A program made the position numbers and the translations under genes. From contig NZ_CP025624.1 of NCBI RefSeq assembly GCF_002874965.1, positions 3,162,001-3,226,000 of the forward strand: a DNA stretch of 64,000 nt, in the 5' to 3' direction. The notes under the pieces were generated by a model, which saw only the letters and a list, made by a program, of their open reading frames with translations, was not told the origin of the DNA and did no database searches. Of this stretch, positions 16,749 through 25,362 are shown one piece after another. Within the stretch, counting starts at the first letter, position 1. Each line of letters opens with the position of its first letter. The stretch is from Pseudomonas sp. NC02 (GTDB taxonomy: Bacteria; Pseudomonadota; Gammaproteobacteria; Pseudomonadales; Pseudomonadaceae).

Positions 16749-17501
16749 ATGGCACTGATCACGGACATCCAGAAACTGGAGCCCGGCGCCGAAATTCGCC
16801 TGTTTGAAATTGACGGGACCGAATACGGCGCGGATTACCTGCGCTTCCACGGTCACGCCATCCCTCACACGCCCGAGGAGCTGCTGGCCTATGAGCATTC
16901 GGAGGAGGACCTGCCGGCCAGGTCAATTTGGTGGCAGGGCGCTGAGTACGCGGCATGGCCAGTGCAGATTGAGGGTATCCGGTCCAATAGCGACGGCACG
17001 GCCACCAGGCCGACGTTCGCCGCCGGCAACATCAACGGGCGCGTCACTGCGTTGTGCCTGGCCTTCGAGGACATGCTGAAGTTCAAGCTGACTGTTCGCG
17101 AGACCCTGGCCCAGTACTTGGACGCGGCCAACTTTCCCGAAGGCAACCCGACTGCTGACCCGACTCAGGAAGGGCTGGAGATCTGGTACATCGACCAGAA
17201 AACCAGCGAGGACGGTGAAGCGGTGGTCTGGGAGTTGTCGTCCCCGGGCGAGATCGATAACCACGGTCTGCCCGGGCGCCAGATGACGACCTTCTGCCAC
17301 TGGGCCATGACCAATGGTTACCGGGGGCCGGACTGCGGCTACACCGGTGCGGCCATGTTCGATGATGAGGACAACCCCACGGATGACCCGGCCAAGGATC
17401 AGTGCAAGGGTTGCCTGTCGTCCTGCAAGTTGCGCTTCGGCGAGAACAACGAACTTTCCTTCGGCGGATTCCCTGCCGTGTCCCTGATAGCCAGGAGCTG
17501 A
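16749..17501 (+). CDS. Minor tail protein L homologue (likely Fe-S protein)
   Basis: The 250-residue product matches lambda gpL in order and pattern. Cysteines at 183 (TTFCHW), 196 (PDCGYTG), 219 (DQCKGC), 222 and 226 (SSCKLRFG) lie in the C-terminal domain; lambda gpL uses four such cysteines to bind an oxygen-sensitive 4Fe-4S cluster in the tail tip. The 7-residue spacing between 219 and 226 is as in lambda. The protein sits in the tip next to M and J. Confidence 0.88.
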   Translation: MALITDIQKLEPGAEIRLFEIDGTEYGADYLRFHGHAIPHTPEELLAYEHSEEDLPARSIWWQGAEYAAWPVQIEGIRSNSDGTATRPTFAAGNINGRVTALCLAFEDMLKFKLTVRETLAQYLDAANFPEGNPTADPTQEGLEIWYIDQKTSEDGEAVVWELSSPGEIDNHGLPGRQMTTFCHWAMTNGYRGPDCGYTGAAMFDDEDNPTDDPAKDQCKGCLSSCKLRFGENNELSFGGFPAVSLIARS

Positions 17502-17503
17502 CC

Positions 17504-18268
17504 ATGCGCAAGCACATCATTGCGGCGATCCAGGCGCATGCGGCAGAGGAGTATCCGCGCGAGTGCTGCGGCCTGCTGCTGGCCGTAGGGCGGGCGCAGA
17601 AGTACTTCCCGTGCCGGAACATCGCCACTGAGCCGAACGAAGAGTTCCGACTTGATCCTGAGGACTACGCTGCGGCGGAAGACCTAGGCGAGGTGATCGG
17701 CATTGTCCATTCGCACCCGGACGCAACTAGCAGACCTTCACCTCATGACCTGGCCATGTGCGAAGCCACTGCTTTGCCCTGGCACATTCTGTCGTGGCCC
17801 GAGGGGGATTTGCGGACGATCACGCCAACGGGCCGCACGCCACTGCTCAAGCGGCCGTTTGTACATGGCGCCTGGGACTGCTGGCAGGTTTGCGCTGATT
17901 GGTACCAGCGCGAATGGGGGATCGAGTTCGAGGCCTTCCAGCGCACTGATGGCTGGTGGGAGAGCGCGGAGAACATGAGCCTGTACGAGCAACATTCCAA
18001 GGCCGCTGGCTTTGTTCGCGTCGACCGGCCGCAGCGCGGTGATCTTGTCGTCATGCACGTCGGGCGGACGGTTCATCCGAACCACGCCGGGATTTACCTG
18101 GGTACCGATCCGGAACTGCCCGGCGAAGAGTCAGGCACATTCGGCCCCGGGCCATTCCTGTTGCACCACCTGTACGGCAGGCCGTCCGAGATCATCGTCT
18201 ACGGCGGCCCCTGGCATGACAGAACACGCCTGATCCTCAGGCACAAAGACGCAAAACAACCTACATGA
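17504..18268 (+). CDS. Tail assembly protein K homologue (JAMM plus NlpC/P60 domains)
   Basis: The 254-residue product has an N-terminal JAMM/Mov34 metalloprotease-like domain with Glu20 and a complete metal motif H69-x-H71-x7-S79-x2-D82. An NlpC/P60-like peptidase domain follows, with Cys126 in DCWQV and His in the HPNHAGIY segment. This two-domain layout is that of lambda gpK, a tail-tip assembly factor with possible peptidoglycan hydrolysis activity. ATG 17504 follows the L stop by two bases with AGGAG upstream. All expected catalytic residues are present. Confidence 0.9.
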   Translation: MRKHIIAAIQAHAAEEYPRECCGLLLAVGRAQKYFPCRNIATEPNEEFRLDPEDYAAAEDLGEVIGIVHSHPDATSRPSPHDLAMCEATALPWHILSWPEGDLRTITPTGRTPLLKRPFVHGAWDCWQVCADWYQREWGIEFEAFQRTDGWWESAENMSLYEQHSKAAGFVRVDRPQRGDLVVMHVGRTVHPNHAGIYLGTDPELPGEESGTFGPGPFLLHHLYGRPSEIIVYGGPWHDRTRLILRHKDAKQPT

Positions 18269-18293
18269 CGCGGCGTGGCCGCAGGAGCGAGGT

Positions 18294-18488
18294 ATGCAAA
18301 CAGATAGGCCGGCTCCGTCGCATTTGCCCTTGCGAGCAGAAGACATCCCGGTTTCACCCTCGATGGTTGAAGCCGGGCTGGCGGTCCTTGAGGAGACCGA
18401 TGATCGGCCGCTCTCACGATTTACGGTCGAAAGAGCTTTTCAGGCGATGTACCTGTGCGGATTTCTAGAATCTGTGCGCGCGTCGTAA
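18294..18488 (+). CDS. Small hypothetical tail-region protein (64 aa)
   Basis: ATG 18294 has AGGAG seven bases upstream. The product is a short helical protein (VSPSMVEAGLAVLEETDD, then FTVERAFQAMYLCGFLES) with normal Pseudomonas codon use. It follows K by 25 bases, so it may be cotranscribed with the tail operon. Its last 68 bases are antisense to the 3' end of the next gene. Not assigned to a family. Confidence 0.6.
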   Translation: MQTDRPAPSHLPLRAEDIPVSPSMVEAGLAVLEETDDRPLSRFTVERAFQAMYLCGFLESVRAS

Positions 18489-19020
18489 TGCCTCTAAGGA
18501 TCTCACCATTCAACGAAATCGCCTGCAAGATTCTCATGAGCTTATGACACTGATCCCTTAGCTCGCTTATTTTGAGAATCGCGTTTGATTTATTGGCGTT
18601 CTTTGGCTTGATCAGATCGGTTAATGAGGCTGTTGCTCCTTCATTTAGGCCCCATTGCCAATGTACGATTTTATGCCTGAGGCTGCTTACAGCGTCGAAA
18701 GCCTTTAGCGTGTATAGCAGATCGTCTGTTGCCTGCTGATCGTGGGTTTTTGAATCGGATATTCGCCCCTGGACGTACCTGATCATCCCCGCCATTGAGA
18801 TGTTGGCTTCAACTGAAAGCTTTTGAGCGTCAGCCACCGGCATTTTTAGGAAAAAAGCAAAGAGGTTAGAAATTTGCCATTCGACCGCTGAGTAATTAAC
18901 GATGAACTGCCCCATCGCATGCAGATGCTCGTCTGAAGGGCCCACGTTGTATTGTCGTTCCCAATCGATGCTAAAGGGCTCTCTTGGCTTGAAACCACCG
19001 TCACTCACATTAACCTCCAT
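18421..19020 (-). CDS. HEPN-like accessory protein, reverse orientation in tail operon
   Basis: The 199-residue product has the pattern of a HEPN-fold protein: an N-terminal helix with GQFIVNYSAVEWQISNLFAFFL (about residues 37-58), more helices, and R115-HKIV-H120, the R-x4-H arrangement that marks catalytic HEPN RNases, followed by WQWG. It is reverse to the tail operon and lower in GC than its neighbours. It lies divergent to another HEPN-like gene, with inverted repeats between. HEPN proteins often serve in toxin-antitoxin or abortive-infection systems; that role here is inference. Confidence 0.7.
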   Translation of the reverse strand: MEVNVSDGGFKPREPFSIDWERQYNVGPSDEHLHAMGQFIVNYSAVEWQISNLFAFFLKMPVADAQKLSVEANISMAGMIRYVQGRISDSKTHDQQATDDLLYTLKAFDAVSSLRHKIVHWQWGLNEGATASLTDLIKPKNANKSNAILKISELRDQCHKLMRILQAISLNGEILRGITTRAQILEIRTGTSPEKLFRP

Positions 19021-19030
19021 ATCTTTATTC

Positions 19031-19083
19031 GCGCCATAATTGGCGCAACCCCAGTCCTTGGGCTTGCAGGCGTAGGACTGGGG
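19031..19083. promoter_or_regulatory. Two inverted repeats between the divergent HEPN-like genes
   Basis: GCGCCA-TAAT-TGGCGC (19031-19046) is a perfect 6-bp inverted repeat eleven bases upstream of the minus-strand HEPN-like start. CCCCAGTCCT (19049-19058) and AGGACTGGGG (19074-19083) form a perfect 10-bp stem with a 15-base loop. Neither is followed by a T-run, so they look like operator or RNA-structure elements rather than terminators. Confidence 0.55.
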
Positions 19084-19211
19084 GAATCCTTGCGTGAAGG
19101 CAGGAGGCTACTATCTGAATGGATATCGGCGTTACTGGCATTCCATCCACGCTGGATGCCTGGCCAGGTCCGAGTTATGTTGTCCGCAATAGATCCGGGA
19201 ATGGAGGCGAC

Positions 19212-19826
19212 GTGACAACGAGAAACAGTGAAGAAGTGCTGGCCCATCATGTGGAAACCATGGGCGAGTCGCTTGGAACAGCGTTTTGGCACCTTAATCA
19301 ACAGGTTCTCGAATTGCATCTTGTATGGGAGCAATACACGCAACTGTTCGGTGAGGGCGAAGATACCGTAAAAATGCTGAATGAGACGGCCGGTCTTTTC
19401 TTCATGGTTGTGCAAGACGCCTTGTGGGATAGCGTGCTTTTGGGAGTGTCGAAGCTGACCGACCCCGCACAGACCGGTAAGAACAAAAACCTTTCCATCC
19501 AGTCACTGCCTGACTTGATTGCAGATGACACTCTTCGCGGACGCGTCTCAGACCTCTGTGAAGAGGCTTTGGTAAAAGCAACGCATGCTAGGGATCACCG
19601 TAACAAGCGTATAGCGCACCAGGATCAGCAGTATTTCTATGATCGAGCGGCACGACCATTGGGCGGTGTCAGCAGAGCTCTAGTTAAAGAGATGCTTCAT
19701 GCGATCACTGCGGTGATGAATGAGATCAATGTCTTCTACGCTGACTCAACAATGTTTTACGACAGCATCAGCTGTGGTGGAGATGCTGCTTGGCTAGTGC
19801 ACAAGCTCAAAACGATGACCTACTAG
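19212..19826 (+). CDS. AbiU2-like HEPN-domain protein
   Basis: The pattern (VWEQYTQLFG, ETAGLFFMVVQDALWDSVLL, then SKLTDPAQTGKNKNLSIQSL and RNKRIAHQD) closely follows the AbiU2-type HEPN family associated with abortive infection. R130 and H136 provide the HEPN R-x(4-6)-H motif. GTG 19212 with GGAGG four bases upstream gives 204 residues, the usual family length; the ATG at 19119 would add 31 residues of unlikely sequence. It is divergent from the other HEPN-like gene, and this pair interrupts the K to I order of tail genes. Confidence 0.72.
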   Translation: MTTRNSEEVLAHHVETMGESLGTAFWHLNQQVLELHLVWEQYTQLFGEGEDTVKMLNETAGLFFMVVQDALWDSVLLGVSKLTDPAQTGKNKNLSIQSLPDLIADDTLRGRVSDLCEEALVKATHARDHRNKRIAHQDQQYFYDRAARPLGGVSRALVKEMLHAITAVMNEINVFYADSTMFYDSISCGGDAAWLVHKLKTMTY

Positions 19827-19917
19827 AGACAGGTCGTTCTGGTAGGTGCCAACCTATCTGGCTTTTTGCATCTCCCTCCTCGGTGCTACAGTCCCGCCAA
19901 ACCAAAGAGGGAACGAC

Positions 19918-20340
19918 ATGCGAATTTTGATAGCGGCGGTAGCGGTGGCGATGCTGGCGGGGTGTGCCTCAACGGCAATTTCAGTGCGCGACGCAAAGCC
20001 GGTGCCGGCGGATGAGGTTTATGCCTTTCAGTCCAAGCCATCTGGCGAAAGTGGGAAAATCACGGTTGTGCGCGACTCCGGCGCCGTCGGTTCGGGCTGC
20101 GATATCGTCGTCTATGTAGATGGGCGCAAGGCTGCGAAAATTGGTACTGGTCAGCGCGCCACCTTTTACCTTTCGCCGGGATCGCCAAATCTCGGCGCTG
20201 GCCTGGCAGGATCTGGTCTATGTGCTGGCGCGGCGATCCGAACTATTGCGGCGACCGTACAGCCTGGGAAGGAAAGTCTGTACAGGATCAGCGGTGATAT
20301 AGGCGGCTTCTACATCGGCCCCTATGTCGACTACAACTGA
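19918..20340 (+). CDS. Prophage lipoprotein (140 aa)
   Basis: ATG 19918 gives a lipoprotein signal: MRILIAAVAVAMLAGC with the lipobox LAGC, so the mature protein is acylated at Cys16. The mature part is beta-rich (GKITVVRDSGAVGSGCDIVVY). Upstream, TTGCAT and TACAGT may be a weak promoter, and a terminator follows at 20359. Small prophage lipoproteins with their own transcription unit often change phage receptors or exclude superinfection; that is inference here. Confidence 0.75.
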   Translation: MRILIAAVAVAMLAGCASTAISVRDAKPVPADEVYAFQSKPSGESGKITVVRDSGAVGSGCDIVVYVDGRKAAKIGTGQRATFYLSPGSPNLGAGLAGSGLCAGAAIRTIAATVQPGKESLYRISGDIGGFYIGPYVDYN

Positions 20341-20358
20341 AAAACGAAAATCATAAAG

Positions 20359-20378
20359 CCGCCTCCGGGCGGTTTTTT
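20359..20378 (+). terminator. Terminator of cassette A (before gpI homologue)
   Basis: CCGCC, loop TCCG and GGCGG are followed by six T, then ATTGCCCGGAGAAATAAG and the ATG of the next gene at 20397. This is the first of four similar terminator plus ribosome-binding-site cassettes. Confidence 0.8.
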
Positions 20379-20396
20379 ATTGCCCGGAGAAATAAG

Positions 20397-20990
20397 ATGC
20401 AGGCATCAGCGATCAACTACCAACCAATGACAACCATTCGACTGCACGGGCAGCTACGTCAGTTCGGAAAGTCCTTCAGGCTTGCGGTGAAATCGCCTGC
20501 CGAGGCCATTAAGGCTCTGTGCATTCAGATTCCCGGATTTGAACGCTTCCTGTCGAACGCCAAATCGCGAGGTCTGGAGTTCGCAGTCTTTCGCGATAAG
20601 CGCAACATCGGCGAGAAAGAGTTGAGCTACAGCGGCGCCGGCGACATTCGGATTGCTCCTGTAGTGGTGGGTAGCAAGCGCGGCGGGGTCCTTCAGACCA
20701 TCGTCGGCGCGATCCTGATTGTTGTCGGGGTTATTTTCGCGGCAACTCCGTTCGGCACCCCGTTAATTGGAGCGGGCATCGGACTAGTCGCCGGCGGCGT
20801 AATCCAAATGCTCAGCCCCCAGGCCGGCGGACTAAAGACCAGTGCTGCGCCAGAGAACACGCCCGGCTACGCCTTCGGCAGCGCGAAGAACACAACGGCT
20901 TCCGGCAACCCGGTACCGCTCTGCATTGGCGAGCGACGCTGGGGCGGCGCAATCATCAGTGCCGCGATTTACGCAGAAGACCAGATGTAG
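20397..20990 (+). CDS. Tail assembly protein I homologue
   Basis: The 197-residue product resembles lambda gpI: MTTIRLHGQLRQFGKSFRL near the N-terminus, PAEAIKALCIQIPGFERFL, then a Gly/Ala-rich hydrophobic segment (about residues 100-140) and a C-terminal NPVPLCIGERRWGG. gpI is needed for tail-tip assembly before J. The ribosome-binding site GGAGAAA is part of cassette A. The start could also be ATG 20427 (MTTIRL), but 20397 is better spaced. Confidence 0.85.
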   Translation: MQASAINYQPMTTIRLHGQLRQFGKSFRLAVKSPAEAIKALCIQIPGFERFLSNAKSRGLEFAVFRDKRNIGEKELSYSGAGDIRIAPVVVGSKRGGVLQTIVGAILIVVGVIFAATPFGTPLIGAGIGLVAGGVIQMLSPQAGGLKTSAAPENTPGYAFGSAKNTTASGNPVPLCIGERRWGGAIISAAIYAEDQM

Positions 20991-21011
20991 CCAATACCTG
21001 AAACACAGCAG

Positions 21012-21032
21012 CCGCCCATGAGGCGGTTTTTT
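21012..21032 (+). terminator. Terminator of cassette B (before gpJ homologue)
   Basis: CCGCC, loop CATGA and GGCGG are followed by six T, then ATTGCCTGGAGAAAAGC and the ATG at 21050. It closely copies cassettes A and D. Confidence 0.8.
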
Positions 21033-21049
21033 ATTGCCTGGAGAAAAGC

Positions 21050-24000
21050 ATGGGCGCAGCACTCAAGATTGATATCCACGGCGCCAAGGGCGGCGAAGAC
21101 AAACCAAAAACGCCAACGGAAGCCCCGGACAGTCTGCGCTCGGTCGCTATTGCCAAGATGCTCATCGCTATCGGTGAGGGTGAATTCGAAGGCACGCCTA
21201 CGGCGCGCGACATCTACCTCGACAACACCCCGCTGCAAGACCCTCAGGGCAATATGAACTTCCCGAACGTGAAGTGGGAATGGCGCACCGGTGCGGTGGA
21301 CCAGACCTATATCCAGGGCATCCCGTCGATTGAGAACGAATCCACGATTGGCACTGAGTTGCGCAGCGGCACGCCATGGGTTAAGTCCATCAGCAACACC
21401 CAGCTTTCCGCCGTGCGCGTGCGCTTCGCCTGGCCGGCGCTCCAGTCTGTAGATGCCGGCGGCAACATCAACGGGTACCGGATTGAATACAAGGTCGAAC
21501 TGGCAACCGACGGCGGCGCGTACCAGCAGGTGCTGAGCGAAGCTGTCGACGGTAAGACCACCAGCGTGTACGAGCGCACCCGCCGAATCGATTTGCCGAA
21601 GGCTACCTCTGGCTGGCTGATGCGCATCACGCGCCTGACGATCAACCAGAACAACAACAAAATCTCCGACACCATGCAGATCGCTGGGTTTACTGAGGTG
21701 ATCGACGCCAAGATCCGCTACCCGAACACCGCGTTGCTCTATATCGAGTTCTCTGCTGAGCAATTTCGCAGCATCCCGGCTGTGACCGTGGGCTGCAAGG
21801 CTCGAAAATGGTCGGTACCGAGCAACTATGACCCGGCATCTCGGACATACAGCGGTGTGTGGGACGGTACCTTTAAGGAGTCCTACACCAACAATCCGAC
21901 CTGGGCGACGCTCGGCATCACCACGAACGACCGCTTCGGCCTCGGCCGCCGTATCAAGCCGTGGATGGTCGATAAGTGGGAGCTGTACCGCATCTCGCAG
22001 TATTGCGACCAATTTGTGCCGGATGGGAAGGGTGGTCAGGAGCCGCGCTTCATCTGCAACCTGAACCTGCAGAGCAAGGCCGATGCTTGGTCTCTGCTGC
22101 GCGACATCTCAGCGATCTACCGGGGCATGACCTACTGGGCCCAGGGCCAGGTGTTCACCCTGTCGGATATGCCGCGCGCCACTGACTACGACTTCGCCTA
22201 TAGCGGTGCGAACGTCATCACTGAGGGGCGTCAGCCATTCACCTATTCGAGCGCATCGGAGCGCACTCGCTACAGCCGGGCGCTGGTCAGCTACGACAAT
22301 CCGGCGAACAACTACGACACCGACGTCACGGCGGTGACCGATCAGAAGCTGCAGCGGCGCTACGGCGATAACCCGCTGGAGATCAGCGCGATCGGCTGCA
22401 CGCGTGAGTCTGAGGCGCAGCGCCGCGGCAAGTGGGCGTTGCTCACCAACTCCAAGGACCGGGCGGTAACGTTTCGTGTCGGCCTGGACGGACGTATCCC
22501 TCTGCCTGGCTACGTCGTTCCGATCGCTGACGAACTGCTGGCCGGTCGGCCCGTGGGCGGGCGCATCTCAGCCGTAAATGGCAAAGTCATCACCCTGGAC
22601 CGCGACACCCAGGCCAAGCCCGGTGACCGGCTGATCCTCAACCTGCCCGACGGCAAGTGCGAGGGGCGCACCGTGCAACTGGTCAGCGGCCGCCAGGTCA
22701 CGGTCACCACGGCGTACTCCGTGCCGCCTGAGCGCGAACTGGTGTGGGCGCTCGACGCTGACGACCTGGCCATCCCACTGTACCGGGTGACCAGCGTTTC
22801 CCGGCCAGAGCCTGGCGTGTTCGAAATCTCGGCTGTGCAGTACGACCCGAGCAAGTTTGCGCACATCGACACCGGCGCCCGGCTGGAAGAACGGCCGATC
22901 AGCGTCATCCCGATCACGGTAGTTCCAGCACCGGCCAGCGTCACGCTGACGTCGAGCTACGCCGTGAATCAGGGCATTGCCATCAGCACCATGAACATCT
23001 CGTGGCCTGCGGTGAGCGGTGCGGTCGCCTATGACGTGGAGTGGCGCAAGGACAGCGGAAACTGGATCAAGGTTCAGCGGACAGGCTCGACCAGTGTTGA
23101 CGTCCCCGGCATCTACTCGGGCGCCTATTTGGCCCGGGTCCGCTCGGTGAGCGCCTTCGAGATATCGTCGATCTGGAAAAGCTCCAACCTGACCAACCTG
23201 AAAGGGAAGGTCGGCCTGCCGCCTGCGGTGTCATTCCTGACCACCACCAGTGAGCTGTTCGGAATCGGCATCAAGTGGGGATTCCCTGCTGGTGCCGAGG
23301 ATACCCAGCGCACCGAGCTGTGGTATGGCCCTACAAACAATATTGGAGCCGCTACCAAGCTGGCCGATCTGGCGTATCCGCAGGCCGACTACCGCATGCA
23401 ATCGCTGTTGGCGGGCGCTCGGTTCTTCTTCTGGGCGCGCCTGGTGGACCGGACGGGAAACATCGGGCCGTTCTATCCGGTGGTGAACGGTGTGATTGGG
23501 CAGGCCAGTTCGCAGGCCGGCCCCATCCTGGACTTGATTGCCGGCCAGATTGGTAAAACCGAACTGGCTCAGGAGTTGGTCAAGGAGATCGAGTTGATCT
23601 CCGGCGACGGTCCGGGGTCTGTGAACGATCGCTTGGAGCAGGCCAAGCAGGAACTGGAAGACCTGATCGATCAGATCACGGACGCCCTGGTCTACGATCC
23701 GACCAAAACCTATGCCGCCGGCGACGTAGTGCGGCAGGGCCAGCACCTGTACCAAGCCATCGCGCCGGTACCGAAAAACACTACGCCTCCCAATGCCCAG
23801 TACTGGTTCGATATCGGCACCATTGCCGAGACAACCCAGGCCATGGCGCTGCAGATCCAGCAGAACAAGGCGTCCATCGACACCGTGGACGGCAAGGTCA
23901 CGGCACAGGCCTCCGCCCTGCAATCGCTCCAGGCGAGCTGGAGGGAGGACAGCGGGGAGGGCGACCTGGCGGACGCCCTGAAAGGCTGGGATGCCACCGC

Positions 24001-25018
24001 CAAGTTCGCTGAGCAGGTCAAGGTTCAGTCCTCGGACAACCGAGCGCTGGTTGAGCGCACCACGTCGCTGGATGCGGCGGTAGGGCAGAACAGGGCCGGG
24101 CTTACCTCGCTTGAGCAGGTGGTAGCCACTGAAACCCTTGCAACGGCGACACGACTGGATCAGTTGAAAAGCAGCGTCGACGGCAACACTGCTGCGATTG
24201 GCGGTGAGGCATCGACGAGGGCTGATGCCGATAGTGCTCTTGGGACTCGCATCGATCAGGTTGGGGTCACCGTCGGCAATAACGGCGCGGCGATCAGCCA
24301 GGAGGAAATCGCACGGGCGAATGCGGACACCGCGCTCGGCCAAAGAATCGATACGACACAGGCCAAGGTTGCAGAGAACTCGGCAGCCGTTCAAACGGTT
24401 ACCGATTCCCTGGCCGACACCAACAAGGCCGTCGCCTCACAGTCCACCACGCTTCAAGCTGTTGTTGGCGGCGGGCGGGACGGTACCGACGAGGGGGACC
24501 TGGCCAGCGCAATCAGCGAGGTGAAGAACAAGGCTGCGATTCAGGTAACAGCAAGGGCTCAGGCTGATACCAATGGAAAGCTTTCCACCATGTGGTCCGT
24601 CAAAATGCAGGTCAATGCCAACGGCCAGTATGTTGCCGCCGGGATTGGACTGGGTATCGAGCAGGGCGCTGATGGTTTGCTGCAAAGCCAGTTCCTGGTG
24701 AGTGCTGATCGATTTGCCGTAGTGAACACAATCGATGGTGGTGCTTTCACCACGCCGTTTGTAGTTCAGGGCGGTCAGGTGTTCATGAGCTCCGCCATGA
24801 TTCAGGACGGGACGATCACCAACGCCAAGATCGGCAACTACATCCAGTCGAACAATTACCAGGCAGGTATTACCGGCTGGAAGTTGTTCTTCGACGGGAC
24901 ATTTGAAATCAACAGCCCGCTCGGCGGCCAGGCACGCCAGGTAATCAACAACGCCGGTGGCAAGGTGTTCGATGAGAACGGTGTGAAGCGATACCAGTGG
25001 GGGGATCTTTCAGCATGA
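21050..25018 (+). CDS. Tail tip attachment protein J homologue (host specificity)
   Basis: At 1322 residues it is the largest gene of the window and matches lambda gpJ in order and pattern. The N-terminal 600 residues hold the phage-tail_3-type core (IAKMLIAIGEGEFEGTP, WEWRTGAVDQTYI, DGKGGQEPRFICNLNL). Fibronectin-III-like strands follow (about 640-790), then a carbohydrate-binding-like module around YDPTKTYAAGDVVRQG, a coiled-coil section with DTVDGKV and repeats, and a DUF1983-type C-terminus (KMQVNANGQYVAAGIGLGI). The C-terminal end contacts the host receptor. Its stop overlaps the next ATG. Confidence 0.92.
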   Translation: MGAALKIDIHGAKGGEDKPKTPTEAPDSLRSVAIAKMLIAIGEGEFEGTPTARDIYLDNTPLQDPQGNMNFPNVKWEWRTGAVDQTYIQGIPSIENESTIGTELRSGTPWVKSISNTQLSAVRVRFAWPALQSVDAGGNINGYRIEYKVELATDGGAYQQVLSEAVDGKTTSVYERTRRIDLPKATSGWLMRITRLTINQNNNKISDTMQIAGFTEVIDAKIRYPNTALLYIEFSAEQFRSIPAVTVGCKARKWSVPSNYDPASRTYSGVWDGTFKESYTNNPTWATLGITTNDRFGLGRRIKPWMVDKWELYRISQYCDQFVPDGKGGQEPRFICNLNLQSKADAWSLLRDISAIYRGMTYWAQGQVFTLSDMPRATDYDFAYSGANVITEGRQPFTYSSASERTRYSRALVSYDNPANNYDTDVTAVTDQKLQRRYGDNPLEISAIGCTRESEAQRRGKWALLTNSKDRAVTFRVGLDGRIPLPGYVVPIADELLAGRPVGGRISAVNGKVITLDRDTQAKPGDRLILNLPDGKCEGRTVQLVSGRQVTVTTAYSVPPERELVWALDADDLAIPLYRVTSVSRPEPGVFEISAVQYDPSKFAHIDTGARLEERPISVIPITVVPAPASVTLTSSYAVNQGIAISTMNISWPAVSGAVAYDVEWRKDSGNWIKVQRTGSTSVDVPGIYSGAYLARVRSVSAFEISSIWKSSNLTNLKGKVGLPPAVSFLTTTSELFGIGIKWGFPAGAEDTQRTELWYGPTNNIGAATKLADLAYPQADYRMQSLLAGARFFFWARLVDRTGNIGPFYPVVNGVIGQASSQAGPILDLIAGQIGKTELAQELVKEIELISGDGPGSVNDRLEQAKQELEDLIDQITDALVYDPTKTYAAGDVVRQGQHLYQAIAPVPKNTTPPNAQYWFDIGTIAETTQAMALQIQQNKASIDTVDGKVTAQASALQSLQASWREDSGEGDLADALKGWDATAKFAEQVKVQSSDNRALVERTTSLDAAVGQNRAGLTSLEQVVATETLATATRLDQLKSSVDGNTAAIGGEASTRADADSALGTRIDQVGVTVGNNGAAISQEEIARANADTALGQRIDTTQAKVAENSAAVQTVTDSLADTNKAVASQSTTLQAVVGGGRDGTDEGDLASAISEVKNKAAIQVTARAQADTNGKLSTMWSVKMQVNANGQYVAAGIGLGIEQGADGLLQSQFLVSADRFAVVNTIDGGAFTTPFVVQGGQVFMSSAMIQDGTITNAKIGNYIQSNNYQAGITGWKLFFDGTFEINSPLGGQARQVINNAGGKVFDENGVKRYQWGDLSA

Positions 25019-25362
25019 GCCATGGGGCGAGAGTTTGGGGGCCTACGGGCCTCCTTGAATTGGATGAAACCTCTTTCACCGTGCGCGTTATCTATTCAGC
25101 CCTAGTAACCCGGCCTGCCGGCACGCTGTATAGCGACATAGCGGTGCCTGGTTGTGATACAGCCACCTGCAGCGCGGTGTGCGTTCCAACCGCGCCATAC
25201 CCTGAAGACCCCAGCGCACAGAACCTGAACGCAATCCAATACGAGCCTCAAGTCATGTCCGGGGTAGTTAGGGTTTGGTACGTTAACCGAAGCATAAATC
25301 CGTCGTCACCGCCGGCCCCAGGGTTGGCCACACAAAGGCTTTTAGTGATGAAGTACCGATAA
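25015..25362 (+). CDS. Hypothetical tail-tip protein (115 aa)
   Basis: ATG 25015 overlaps the J stop codon (ATGA), so translation is coupled to J. The product has an N-terminal MSHGARVWGPTG, several Cys (VPGCDTATCSAVCVPTAPYP) and a short C-terminal beta strand. It looks like the small tail-tip associated proteins found after J in Pseudomonas phages. The overlap ATG 25362 with the following gene makes a three-gene coupled unit. No defined function. Confidence 0.7.
   Translation: MSHGARVWGPTGLLELDETSFTVRVIYSALVTRPAGTLYSDIAVPGCDTATCSAVCVPTAPYPEDPSAQNLNAIQYEPQVMSGVVRVWYVNRSINPSSPPAPGLATQRLLVMKYR

Noticed and set aside
18952..19215. Plus-strand frame across the HEPN gap (residues RAIIGATPVLGLAG)
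   Set aside because: It has some coding look but overlaps the operators and both starts, and no ribosome-binding site or family pattern was seen.
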